Assembly: GCA_944371545.1 (NCBI GenBank)
Contig: CALVXT010000060.1
Coordinates: forward strand, 1 to 7,732
DNA from: an uncultured Bacilli bacterium
GTDB taxonomy: Bacteria; Bacillota_I; Bacilli_A; RF39; UBA660
Reading direction: 5' to 3'
Length of the DNA stretch: 7,732 nt
Both the position numbers and the translations under genes were made by a program. Positions 1-5,089 of this stretch are shown piece by piece (the first letter of the stretch is position 1; the number at the start of each line of letters is the position of its first letter). Under the pieces are notes generated by a model. It had not been told where the DNA came from. It searched no databases and worked only from the letters and a program-made list of their open reading frames with translations.

Positions 1-894
1 AAAAGATGGAATCCTAAAATGAAACCTTATATTTTTGGAGCTAGAGATGATATTTATATTATCGATCTAGACAAAACTGTAGAATGTATGGAAGCAGCAT
101 ACGAAGAGATTAAGAAAATTGCTGAAAATGGTGGTACATTTCTTTATGTAGGAACCAAAAAACAAGCTGGAGAAGTAGCTAAAGAAGAAGCTTTAAGAAG
201 TAATTCTTTCTATGTAACTGAACGTTGGCTTGGTGGAACTTTAACAAATTTTAGAACAATTCGTAAAAGAGTAAATCGTTTAGAAGAAATCGAAAAGATG
301 GAAAAAGATGGTGTATTTGAAGTTCTTCCTAAAAAAGAAGTTATTAAATTGAAGAAAGAATACGAAAAATTAAATCGTTTACTTGAAGGTATTCGCGGAA
401 TGGTGAAATTACCACAAGCTTTATTTATTGTGGATTCTAAAAAAGAAGAAAATGCAATTCGTGAAGCTCGTAAATTAAATATTCCAGTATTTGGATTAAT
501 TGATACAAATTGTGATCCAGATGATGTTGATTATGTTCTTCCTGGAAATGATGATGCTGTTCGTTCAATCAAGGTTGTTTTAGGAGCATTAACTAATGCA
601 ATATGTGAAGTAAATCATTTAGAAATGGTTGATTATACAGTAGAAGATGAAAAAGATTCTGCAAAGGAAAAAAATGTAAAGAAAGAAAGTAAGCAAGAAA
701 AAGCAGAAGAAAAAAAAGAAGTTCAAGAAGAAGTAGTAGAAGAGCCTGTAGTTGAAAATGAAGAAGTAACAGAAGAAAAAGAAGATTATAGTAAAATGAC
801 TTTAGCTGAGTTAAAGTCTTTGGCTAAAGAAAATGGCATCAAAGGTTATTCTAGTATGAAAAAAGATGAACTTTTAAATGCTTTATCTAAATAA
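1..894 (+). CDS. rpsB: 30S ribosomal protein S2, 5'-truncated by window edge, with C-terminal Rho_N/SAP-like extension
   Basis: Small-subunit ribosomal protein S2. The frame is open from base 1 (KRWNPKMKPYIF...), so about 20 N-terminal residues lie outside the window and the Met at 19 is internal. Family motifs seen: YVGTKKQ (about residues 49-55 of the fragment), RWLGGTLTNF (75-84), LPKKEV, LPQALFIVD, and NIPVFGLIDTNCDPD followed by PGNDDA. The S2 core ends near base 633. A Lys/Glu-rich, probably disordered linker follows (about 634-786), then a last module (787-891, MTLAELKSLAKENGIKGYS...KKDELLNAL) that looks like a Rho_N or SAP-type nucleic-acid-binding fold. Bacillus subtilis S2 is about 246 aa and lacks this tail; this protein would be about 317 aa. 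Stop TAA 892-894; tsf follows after 18 nt, the usual rpsB-tsf pairing. Identity is certain; the tail's fold is inferred from its pattern. Confidence 0.97.
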   Translation, partial: KRWNPKMKPYIFGARDDIYIIDLDKTVECMEAAYEEIKKIAENGGTFLYVGTKKQAGEVAKEEALRSNSFYVTERWLGGTLTNFRTIRKRVNRLEEIEKMEKDGVFEVLPKKEVIKLKKEYEKLNRLLEGIRGMVKLPQALFIVDSKKEENAIREARKLNIPVFGLIDTNCDPDDVDYVLPGNDDAVRSIKVVLGALTNAICEVNHLEMVDYTVEDEKDSAKEKNVKKESKQEKAEEKKEVQEEVVEEPVVENEEVTEEKEDYSKMTLAELKSLAKENGIKGYSSMKKDELLNALSK

Positions 895-912
895 AGAAAG
901 GAGTCGGTTGTT

Positions 913-1788
913 ATGGTAACAGCTGCGATGGTAAAAGAATTAAGAGAAAAAACTGGAGCAGGAATGCTTGATTGTAAAAAGGCTTTAGTAGAGACTGAAG
1001 GCGATATGACTAAGGCTGAAGAATATTTAAGAGAAAAAGGAATTTTAAAGGCAACAAAAAAAGAAAGTAGAATTGCTGCTGAAGGATTAGCAAGCATTTG
1101 TGCAAATGATAAAAAAGCTGTTATTTTAGAAGTAAATTCAGAAACAGATTTTGTAAGTAAAAATGAAGAGTTTAAATCTTTAGTTGAAGAAATTGGAAAT
1201 ACGATTTTAAATAGTGACGCGACTACAATGGAAGAAGCTTTAGAACTTCCTTGTGACGAAGGAACTTTGAAGGATTTATTGGTTGCTAAAATTGCTAAAA
1301 TTGGTGAAAAACTTTCATTTAGAAGATTTGAAAGTATTACTCTAGCTGATGATGAATGTTTTGGAAAATATATTCACATGGGAGGCAAAATTGCTAGTTT
1401 AGTTGTATTAAAAGGCGCAAATGAAGAAGTGGCTAAAGATGTAGCAATGCAACAAGCAGCAATGAAACCAGAATATACTAGTATTAAAGACGTTCCGGAA
1501 GATGTTGTGGCTCGAGAAAGAGAAATCCAAAAAGAAGCTGCAATGAATGAAGGAAAATCTGCTGAAATTGCTGAAAAAATGGTTGAAGGTAGAATTCAAA
1601 AATTCTTTAAGGAAATTTGCTTAACTGAACAAGCATTCATTAAAGATGGTGGTATCTCTGTTGCTACTTATGTAAAAAATAACGGTGGAGAGATTGTTAA
1701 AGCTATTCGTTATGAAGTTGGTGAAGGAATGGAAAAAAGAAATGATGACTTTGCTGCCGAAGTAATGAATCAAGTTAAAGGTGCATAA
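913..1788 (+). CDS. tsf: Translation elongation factor Ts
   Basis: EF-Ts, the cytosolic guanine nucleotide exchange factor that regenerates EF-Tu-GTP. 291 aa, normal length for bacteria. The N-terminal UBA-like domain carries the family signature (VKELREKTGAGMLDCKKAL, about residues 7-25). The EF-Tu-contacting TDFV motif is intact at 78-81 (SETDFVSKNEEF). The core has HMGGKIASLVVL, and the C-terminal part has QAFIKDGG followed by a KAIRYEVGEGMEKR stretch. The start ATG 913 has a strong RBS AAAGGAG at 897-903 with 9-nt spacing and gives the usual short N-terminus. It shares an operon with rpsB and is followed at once by a terminator overlapping its stop codon, so transcription ends here. pyrH and frr, which often come next in Firmicutes, are not present. 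Confidence 0.98.
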   Translation: MVTAAMVKELREKTGAGMLDCKKALVETEGDMTKAEEYLREKGILKATKKESRIAAEGLASICANDKKAVILEVNSETDFVSKNEEFKSLVEEIGNTILNSDATTMEEALELPCDEGTLKDLLVAKIAKIGEKLSFRRFESITLADDECFGKYIHMGGKIASLVVLKGANEEVAKDVAMQQAAMKPEYTSIKDVPEDVVAREREIQKEAAMNEGKSAEIAEKMVEGRIQKFFKEICLTEQAFIKDGGISVATYVKNNGGEIVKAIRYEVGEGMEKRNDDFAAEVMNQVKGA

Positions 1789-1817
1789 TCAAGAATTTTT
1801 AAAATTCTTGATTTTTT
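1787..1817 (+). terminator. Rho-independent terminator of rpsB-tsf
   Basis: Perfect 12-bp inverted repeat, AATCAAGAATTT (1787-1798) and AAATTCTTGATT (1802-1813), with a TTA loop and a T run through 1817. It begins inside the tsf stop codon. The stem is AT-rich but long. Confidence 0.9.
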
Positions 1818-2100
1818 AATGTGCAAATTAAGTGCACTTTTAGTATAAGTATGTTATTATAAATATATAAAAGAAAATGATGTTATAGATAATATAGCTG
1901 GTACAAAAGTATAAACTTTTTATTTTACAAATGTAATGAAAAATGATTAGGAAATTGACTTTGCTCCTTTAAATTACTTACTTGAAGTTTGTAGATTTAG
2001 TAATAGCATCTTTTAATTTGTATTTAGAGCTAAATAAAAATAAAACCATTGAATGTGTAAAAAAGAGTATTCAATAAGTGCTTTGAGGCGAAAGGAAACA
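1818..2100. other. AT-rich gap without an intact gene; possible decayed coding sequence
   Basis: No intact gene is visible on either strand. A short inverted repeat lies at 1821-1837. An AT hairpin, AAAAGT-ATAA-ACTTTT, lies at 1905-1920. Reading the + strand in one frame from 1849, with stops at 1912 and 1948, then shifting frame near 1985, gives protein-like pieces (EIDFAPLNYLLEVC from 1951; FVDLVIASFNLYLELNKNK and on to TAA at 2075-2077). This could be a gene relic, but open stretches of this length can occur by chance in such AT-rich DNA. No promoter for the downstream HTH gene stands out; TTGTAT at 2018-2023 with TAAAAC at 2041-2046 is only a weak match. Confidence 0.25.
1821..1837. repeat. 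Short inverted repeat GTGCA-N7-TGCAC containing a perfect 10-bp palindrome
   Basis: GTGCA (1821-1825) and TGCAC (1833-1837) can form a 5-bp hairpin. The 3' arm lies in a perfect palindrome AAGTGCACTT at 1830-1839, and TTTT follows. It could be a weak second terminator behind tsf or an operator for the HTH gene downstream; the sequence does not decide. A similar hairpin (GTGCC...GGCAC) closes the HTH gene at 3138-3152. Confidence 0.4.
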
Positions 2101-3135
2101 ATGAATGTGGAAAACATAGGGGAATTTTTAAAAAAACTACGCAAAGAAAAGAATTTGACGCAAGATGAACTTGCTGTAAAAATGCACGTGGATCGGTCAA
2201 AAATTAATCGCTTAGAAAACGGAAAAAGAAATCCATCCATTTATGATCTTCTTTTTTATAGTGAAATTTTCCAAATTTCATTAGATGAACTTATTGCTTG
2301 CGAAAGAAAAAATAATCAAAATAAAAAGAAAATCGAAAAGAATTTTATAAAATATTTGCAAAAAGAAAATGTAAGATTCAAAAAAATTAAAATTATTTTC
2401 TTTCTTTTAAGTTTTACGTTTTTTCTAGCTTTTTTTTTAATGATTTCTGTTTATTTTTTTCAAAATTATAATACGATTAAAATTTATACTTTTGAAGGAA
2501 ATTCTTCTACTTATCAAATAAAAAATGGTCTTTTTGTATTATCTAAGAAAAAAATGTATTTTCAAATTGGAAATATTGAACCAGAGACTCAAGAAATTGC
2601 GCTTATTAGTAAAATAAATAATCAAGAAAAAGAAATACGTTGGAATTCTTATCAAAGGCTTTTTATTGAAGAATGTAAAAAGAATAGCTTTTTTTCATAT
2701 AAAGATTTTATAAACGGAAAACAACAACTTTTTATAAAAATTGATAATGAAGAAATACCTCTTTCTTTTAAAGAAAAATTTGCAAATAATGAATTTATTT
2801 ATTCGAATGATGAAAGTAATGGTATAACACAAGATATTGAAGAAATTCCAGAAATTATTCAAAATGATTTTACTTGTGAAAATCAATTTTGTACTTTAAT
2901 TTTAAAAGATGAAGTGCTAGTTTATAATGAAGTTTTAAAATATCTGAAACTTATCAAAAGTGGAGAAATATATACTTTTGATATTCAAAAAAATTCTTTT
3001 CAGTTTGAAAGTCAAAACGATAAATTTACTATCGTTGATAATCAAGTAAATTGTTTACTTGGAGAATGTGAAAAAGCCTTAGAAATATATGAAAATTTTA
3101 AAAAAGAATATATTTCAAAATATCTAAATACTTAA
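2101..3135 (+). CDS. Membrane-anchored XRE-family helix-turn-helix protein
   Basis: Predicted 344-aa DNA-binding protein tethered to the membrane. Residues 1-65 form a typical XRE/Cro-CI HTH (IGEFLKKLRKEKNLTQDELA, VDRSKINRLENGKRNPS, LLFYSEIFQISLDEL). A basic linker (68-96) leads to one hydrophobic segment at about 97-121, then some 220 residues predicted outside the cell. That outer part is unrecognised, rich in Asn, Lys and Ile, and carries two C-x4-C pairs (C259/C264 and C318/C323). By known topology rules the HTH is cytoplasmic. ATG 2101 is chosen because it has AAAGGA at 2091-2096 and gives a standard XRE N-terminus; an in-frame ATG at 2053 lacks a good RBS and adds 16 untypical residues. 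The gene stands alone with its own terminator and is more AT-rich than rpsB-tsf. It may couple an outside signal to transcription, but the ligand, the target and even its regulatory activity are unknown. Confidence 0.85.
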   Translation: MNVENIGEFLKKLRKEKNLTQDELAVKMHVDRSKINRLENGKRNPSIYDLLFYSEIFQISLDELIACERKNNQNKKKIEKNFIKYLQKENVRFKKIKIIFFLLSFTFFLAFFLMISVYFFQNYNTIKIYTFEGNSSTYQIKNGLFVLSKKKMYFQIGNIEPETQEIALISKINNQEKEIRWNSYQRLFIEECKKNSFFSYKDFINGKQQLFIKIDNEEIPLSFKEKFANNEFIYSNDESNGITQDIEEIPEIIQNDFTCENQFCTLILKDEVLVYNEVLKYLKLIKSGEIYTFDIQKNSFQFESQNDKFTIVDNQVNCLLGECEKALEIYENFKKEYISKYLNT

Positions 3136-3137
3136 AT

Positions 3138-3162
3138 GTGCCAAATCGGCACTTCTTTTTTT
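3138..3162 (+). terminator. Rho-independent terminator of the XRE gene
   Basis: GTGCC (3138-3142), loop AAATC, GGCAC (3148-3152), then TTC and seven T residues to 3162. It starts 3 nt after the stop codon. Confidence 0.85.
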
Positions 3163-3182
3163 GGCTCTTCTTGATTAACGAA

Positions 3183-3205
3183 AACCACCAGTTCTACTGG
3201 TGGTT
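3183..3205. repeat. IS left-end subterminal palindrome
   Basis: Perfect 10-bp stem, AACCACCAGT (3183-3192) and ACTGGTGGTT (3196-3205), with a TCT loop. In IS200/IS605 elements such hairpins are bound as single-stranded DNA by TnpA. In this family it can also damp transcription entering from outside; here no clear T run follows, so that role is uncertain. Confidence 0.85.
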
Positions 3206-3221
3206 CTAAAGAGCTTCAGCG

Positions 3222-3250
3222 TTGCAAAGAAAAACCTCCTTTGATAAAAT
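3222..3250 (+). promoter_or_regulatory. Putative sigma-A promoter of tnpA
   Basis: TTGCAA (3222-3227), 17-nt spacer, TAAAAT (3245-3250) preceded by TGA (extended -10 form). Expected start of transcription is near 3257, about 40 nt before the GTG start of tnpA. It overlaps the 5' arm of the RBS-masking inverted repeat. Confidence 0.55.
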
Positions 3251-3290
3251 AAATGCTGTTTGTCGGATGCACTAGAAAATCAAAGGAGGT
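3234..3290 (+). promoter_or_regulatory. RBS-sequestering inverted repeat in the tnpA leader
   Basis: ACCTCCTTTGAT (3234-3245) is the perfect reverse complement of ATCAAAGGAGGT (3279-3290), which contains the whole tnpA Shine-Dalgarno sequence AAAGGAGGT. In RNA the 12-bp stem, with a 33-nt loop, would hide the RBS. Leader hairpins that block translation are known in IS200. If transcription starts at the promoter near 3257, the 5' arm is not transcribed, so only transcripts entering from upstream would be masked. Confidence 0.8.
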
Positions 3291-3297
3291 GTCCTAA

Positions 3298-3777
3298 GTG
3301 GACGTAAATAGTTTAGCACACACGAAGTGGAATTGTAAATACCACGTAGTGTTTGCGCCAAAATTTAGAAGAAAAATAATTTATCATCAATTAAGAAAAG
3401 ATATAGGGAAAATAATTAGAATGTTATGTGAAAGAAAAGATATAACAATAATAGAAGCAGAGTTATGTCCAGACCATATACATATGTTAATAAGTATTCC
3501 ACCAAAAATGAGTGTTGCAGGAGCGATAGGTTATATAAAAGGTAAGAGTACATTGTTGATATTTGATAGGCATGCTGATATGAAATATAAATACGGCCAA
3601 AGGCAGTTTTGGTGTAGAGGATATTATGTAGATACAGTGGGGAAAAATACAAAGGCAATACAAGAGTACATAGCAAATCAATTAAAAGAAGATAAGCTAG
3701 CCGATAATATGAGTAGTAAAGAGTACATAGACCCATTTACTGGCAAGAGAGTAAAACAATTTAAGCTATTTAAATAG
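3298..3777 (+). CDS. tnpA: IS200-type HUH Y1 transposase TnpA
   Basis: Single-strand DNA transposase of 159 aa, normal size for the family. It cuts and rejoins the element's ends at hairpins through a 5'-phosphotyrosine link. Start WNCKYHVVFAPKFRRK is typical. The HUH metal-binding motif is H60-I-H62 (CPDHIHMLISIPPK). A GYIKGKS segment and the conserved QFWCRGYYVDTVG follow. By analogy with IS608 TnpA the nucleophile is Y124 in IQEYIANQ, with Q128 four residues on as the third metal ligand. All catalytic residues are present, so it may be active. GTG start at 3298 with a perfect AAAGGAGGT RBS and 7-nt spacing; the RBS lies in an inverted repeat. Codon use is ATA- and AGA-rich, with far more ATA for Ile than in rpsB or tsf, consistent with transfer. 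Stop TAG 3775-3777. Confidence 0.96.
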   Translation: MDVNSLAHTKWNCKYHVVFAPKFRRKIIYHQLRKDIGKIIRMLCERKDITIIEAELCPDHIHMLISIPPKMSVAGAIGYIKGKSTLLIFDRHADMKYKYGQRQFWCRGYYVDTVGKNTKAIQEYIANQLKEDKLADNMSSKEYIDPFTGKRVKQFKLFK

Positions 3778-3779
3778 CG

Positions 3780-3860
3780 AGTAGTATACGTAGTGCAGGC
3801 GATGAACATTTCGGAGCGCAATATAGCGCCGCCAGTAAGTGGCCCTTAGAGGGCAAAGTA
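3780..3860 (+). other. GC-rich structured non-coding segment at the IS right end
   Basis: Between the tnpA stop and the right-end palindrome, 3781-3854 is about 54% G+C against far lower values around it. It can fold into GGCG (3798-3801) with CGCC (3830-3833) enclosing GCGC-AATATA-GCGC (3816-3829), then GCCCT-TAG-AGGGC (3842-3854). There is no open frame of note. It could be part of the DNA recognised at the right end, or a small RNA. In TnpB-carrying relatives the guide (omega) RNA lies at the right end, so a relic of one is possible, but I cannot show homology. Confidence 0.4.
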
Positions 3861-3863
3861 AAA

Positions 3864-3890
3864 CTACCAGCTAAGCTGGTAGATTTTTAT
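3864..3890 (+). repeat. IS right-end subterminal palindrome, possibly also a terminator
   Basis: CTACCAGC (3864-3871), loop TAA, GCTGGTAG (3875-3882), then ATTTTTATT. It shares ACCAG...CTGGT with the left-end hairpin and the AAAAC(C/T)ACCAG 5' foot. The T-rich stretch after it could make it terminate tnpA transcripts. Confidence 0.8.
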
Positions 3891-3892
3891 TT

Positions 3893-3900
3893 GCTATAAT
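3893..3900 (+). promoter_or_regulatory. Extended -10 promoter next to the IS right end
   Basis: GC-TATAAT with an upstream TG (TTTGCTATAAT; hexamer 3895-3900) is a strong extended -10 element. No good -35 lies at the right distance, since that position falls in the IS right-end hairpin. It would start RNA near 3907, just before an RBS and the broken small gene at 3924, and may serve the gene at 4097. Confidence 0.55.
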
Positions 3901-3923
3901 ACCTTTAAAGGAAGGTGTGAACT

Positions 3924-4051
3924 ATGAAATTTTTTAGGGTTGTAGCGGTAGCTTTTTACTAATAATGGGTATAATTTATCTTGTTTTATAGCTATTTTCA
4001 ATAAGAAATTTAGAAATTTTAGAAGTTGTTTTAGAAATAATGAAAACTTAG
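3924..4051 (+). pseudogene. Broken gene for a small membrane peptide
   Basis: A good RBS (AAAGGAAGG, 3907-3915, 8-nt spacing) precedes ATG 3924, but the frame stops after 12 codons (MKFFRVVAVAFY, TAA 3960-3962). Adding one T to the T run at 3953-3957 restores MKFFRVVAVAFLLIMGIIYLVL, a convincing signal or membrane-spanning segment. A TAG at 3989-3991 interrupts, and LFSIRNLEILEVVLEIMKT follows to TAG 4049-4051. The reconstructed product would be about 42 residues plus the interrupting stop. The strong RBS with hydrophobic continuation argues for a recently broken gene more than for chance. Product family unrecognised. Confidence 0.5.
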
Positions 4052-4096
4052 AGATTTTAAAGATTTTTAAAGTGAAAAAAGAAGGAAGGAATTTAG

Positions 4097-4972
4097 ATGA
4101 AAAATTTACAAAGAAAAATACGAAAAAATTATAAAAAAATTCTTGGTGTTGGTGTAATTCTTTTAGGAATATTTTTGGTATGGAATTTATTTGCAAACCA
4201 AGCTCAAAAAATGGAAAGCATAGAAGAAATTCATGAGAAAGTAAATAACACAGAGTTTATTTTTCTAAAAGGCACGCCTTCAATCATTGACGAGGATAAA
4301 GAACAAAATTTTTCAAAGATAATTGTAGATGAAAATGAAATAAAAGAAATTGTTGAAATTCTAAAAACTACAGAAGTAAAGGATACAACTCAAAATGTAA
4401 TTGAGTTACCTCTGAATTTTTTTTATATATATACGTTAGTGTTCTATGATCAGGATGGTAAACCAATTGATGAATATGTTTTTTATCCTCAAAAGCTTTA
4501 TGTGATACGAACAGACGATGATCGATTATTTGAACTTTCAGAAGAAAAACATTATGCATTATTAGAAATTTTAGAAAAAAGTATCAAACCAGAACCGGAT
4601 TTTTCGTTAGTTTTCAATAATGTTTTAGAAAATCCAATAGAAATTATTACTTTAAGTGATGGGCGAAAAGTGTATTCTTTTTTTGAAGAGAACAAGGTTA
4701 CAAATCAAGATAAAGTTGTAAAATCTTTACAAGATGCTTTAAAAGAAGATGAACTTTTATTAAATGAAATGATTTCTTATATGCAATATGAAACTTCTTT
4801 AAATGATGGCGGGTCAGCTGTATTTAAAGCTGATAGTATACCTACATATAAAAGCCGACTCTATGTTAATCGTGAGCTCTATATAGCTTCGTGCAATACG
4901 TTAAGTGGTGATAAGGATATCTATATTGGCTCTGATGTTTCGATCGCTACATGGTGTCGAAACTCTGAATAA
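4097..4972 (+). CDS. Hypothetical single-pass membrane protein
   Basis: Not recognised. 291 aa. A short basic N-terminus (KNLQRKIRKNYKK) precedes one hydrophobic segment at about 15-32 (ILGVGVILLGIFLVW), so an N-terminal anchor with the remaining about 260 residues outside the cell is predicted; it lacks a lipobox. The outer part is acidic, with alternating beta-like stretches (NFFYIYTLVFYDQDGKPIDE, YVIRTDDDRLFEL) and helices. The only cysteines are C266 and C287 near the C-terminus and could form a disulfide. ATG 4097 has RBS AAGGAAGGA at 4082-4090. It lies 45 nt after the broken small gene, has its own terminator, and is not part of the heat-shock operon. Like the XRE protein upstream it combines a cytoplasmic tail, one membrane span and a large outer domain, but no sequence similarity is evident. 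Confidence 0.85.
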   Translation: MKNLQRKIRKNYKKILGVGVILLGIFLVWNLFANQAQKMESIEEIHEKVNNTEFIFLKGTPSIIDEDKEQNFSKIIVDENEIKEIVEILKTTEVKDTTQNVIELPLNFFYIYTLVFYDQDGKPIDEYVFYPQKLYVIRTDDDRLFELSEEKHYALLEILEKSIKPEPDFSLVFNNVLENPIEIITLSDGRKVYSFFEENKVTNQDKVVKSLQDALKEDELLLNEMISYMQYETSLNDGGSAVFKADSIPTYKSRLYVNRELYIASCNTLSGDKDIYIGSDVSIATWCRNSE

Positions 4973-4992
4973 CGCATAAAGCGTTATTTTTT
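4968..4992 (+). terminator. Rho-independent terminator after the hypothetical membrane protein gene
   Basis: AATAACGC (4968-4975), loop ATAAA, GCGTTATT (4981-4988), followed by further T residues to 4992. The 8-bp stem includes the stop codon. It insulates the heat-shock promoter from upstream transcription. Confidence 0.88.
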
Positions 4993-5002
4993 ATAAAAAA
5001 GG

Positions 5003-5029
5003 TTAGCAAATGGTATTGACAAGTGCTAA
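5003..5029. promoter_or_regulatory. CIRCE-like operator 1 (HrcA site)
   Basis: TTAGCAAAT (5003-5011), N9, AAGTGCTAA (5021-5029). Against the consensus TTAGCACTC-N9-GAGTGCTAA this matches 6/9 and 8/9 with exact spacing. It overlaps the -35 hexamer, so HrcA bound here would block RNA polymerase. Confidence 0.7.
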
Positions 5030-5044
5030 AATGCATAATATAAT
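5016..5044 (+). promoter_or_regulatory. Consensus sigma-A promoter of the hrcA operon
   Basis: TTGACA (5016-5021), 17-nt spacer, TATAAT (5039-5044): both hexamers match consensus fully. Expected transcript start is near 5051, about 39 nt before hrcA. CIRCE-like sites lie on both sides. Confidence 0.95.
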
Positions 5045-5048
5045 ACTG

Positions 5049-5075
5049 ATAGCATTTGAATGATGAGAGTGCTAA
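5049..5075. promoter_or_regulatory. CIRCE operator 2 (HrcA site)
   Basis: ATAGCATTT (5049-5057), N9, GAGTGCTAA (5067-5075). The right arm is a perfect CIRCE arm, the left matches 6/9 and pairs with the right at 8 of 9 positions in RNA if G-U is allowed. It covers the transcript start and leader and ends 15 nt before the hrcA start codon. Confidence 0.85.
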
Positions 5076-5089
5076 AGAAGGTGAGAGGC

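Larger units (their letters stand above)
3171..3892 (+). mobile_element. IS200-like insertion sequence (IS200/IS605 family, tnpA only)
   Basis: About 0.7 kb, the usual size of IS200-type elements. It contains one gene for a HUH Y1 transposase flanked by subterminal palindromes instead of terminal inverted repeats: the left-end hairpin 3183-3205 and right-end hairpin 3864-3882. The 5' feet of the two hairpins are similar (GAAAACCACCAG at 3180-3191, GTAAAACTACCAG at 3858-3870), as expected for ends recognised by the same TnpA. No TnpB or IscB gene is present. The exact ends cannot be fixed from one copy, because this family makes no target duplication; the outer bounds given are approximate. 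TTGAT at 3171-3175 lies just outside the left end and is a candidate target, recalling the pentanucleotide used by ISDra2, but this is inference. The element sits between the XRE terminator and a decayed gene, so it broke no obvious open frame. Confidence 0.88.

Noticed and set aside
846..1097. 83-codon open frame on the minus strand over the rpsB-tsf junction
   Set aside because: It lies antisense to certain rpsB and tsf coding sequence and shows no RBS or family feature.
2053..2100. Upstream in-frame ATG for the XRE gene
   Set aside because: No suitable RBS, and the added residues do not fit XRE N-termini; ATG 2101 does.
3416..3736. 106-codon open frame antisense to tnpA
   Set aside because: It is low-complexity (Leu/Tyr/Ile-rich) and mirrors the ATA/TAT-rich transposase; there is no RBS and the + strand frame has clear family motifs.
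3780..3860. tRNA or CRISPR-like structure in the GC-rich segment
   Set aside because: No cloverleaf with a T-loop motif can be drawn, and there are no spaced direct repeats.
4097..4559. Minus-strand open frames inside the hypothetical membrane protein gene
   Set aside because: Phe/Leu/Lys-rich shadows of an AT-rich gene; the + strand frame is longer and has RBS, membrane segment and terminator.
5060..5089. Upstream in-frame ATGs for hrcA (5060 and 5063)
   Set aside because: They lie inside the CIRCE operator only about 10 nt from the expected transcript start, without RBS; ATG 5090 has RBS and the family N-terminus.
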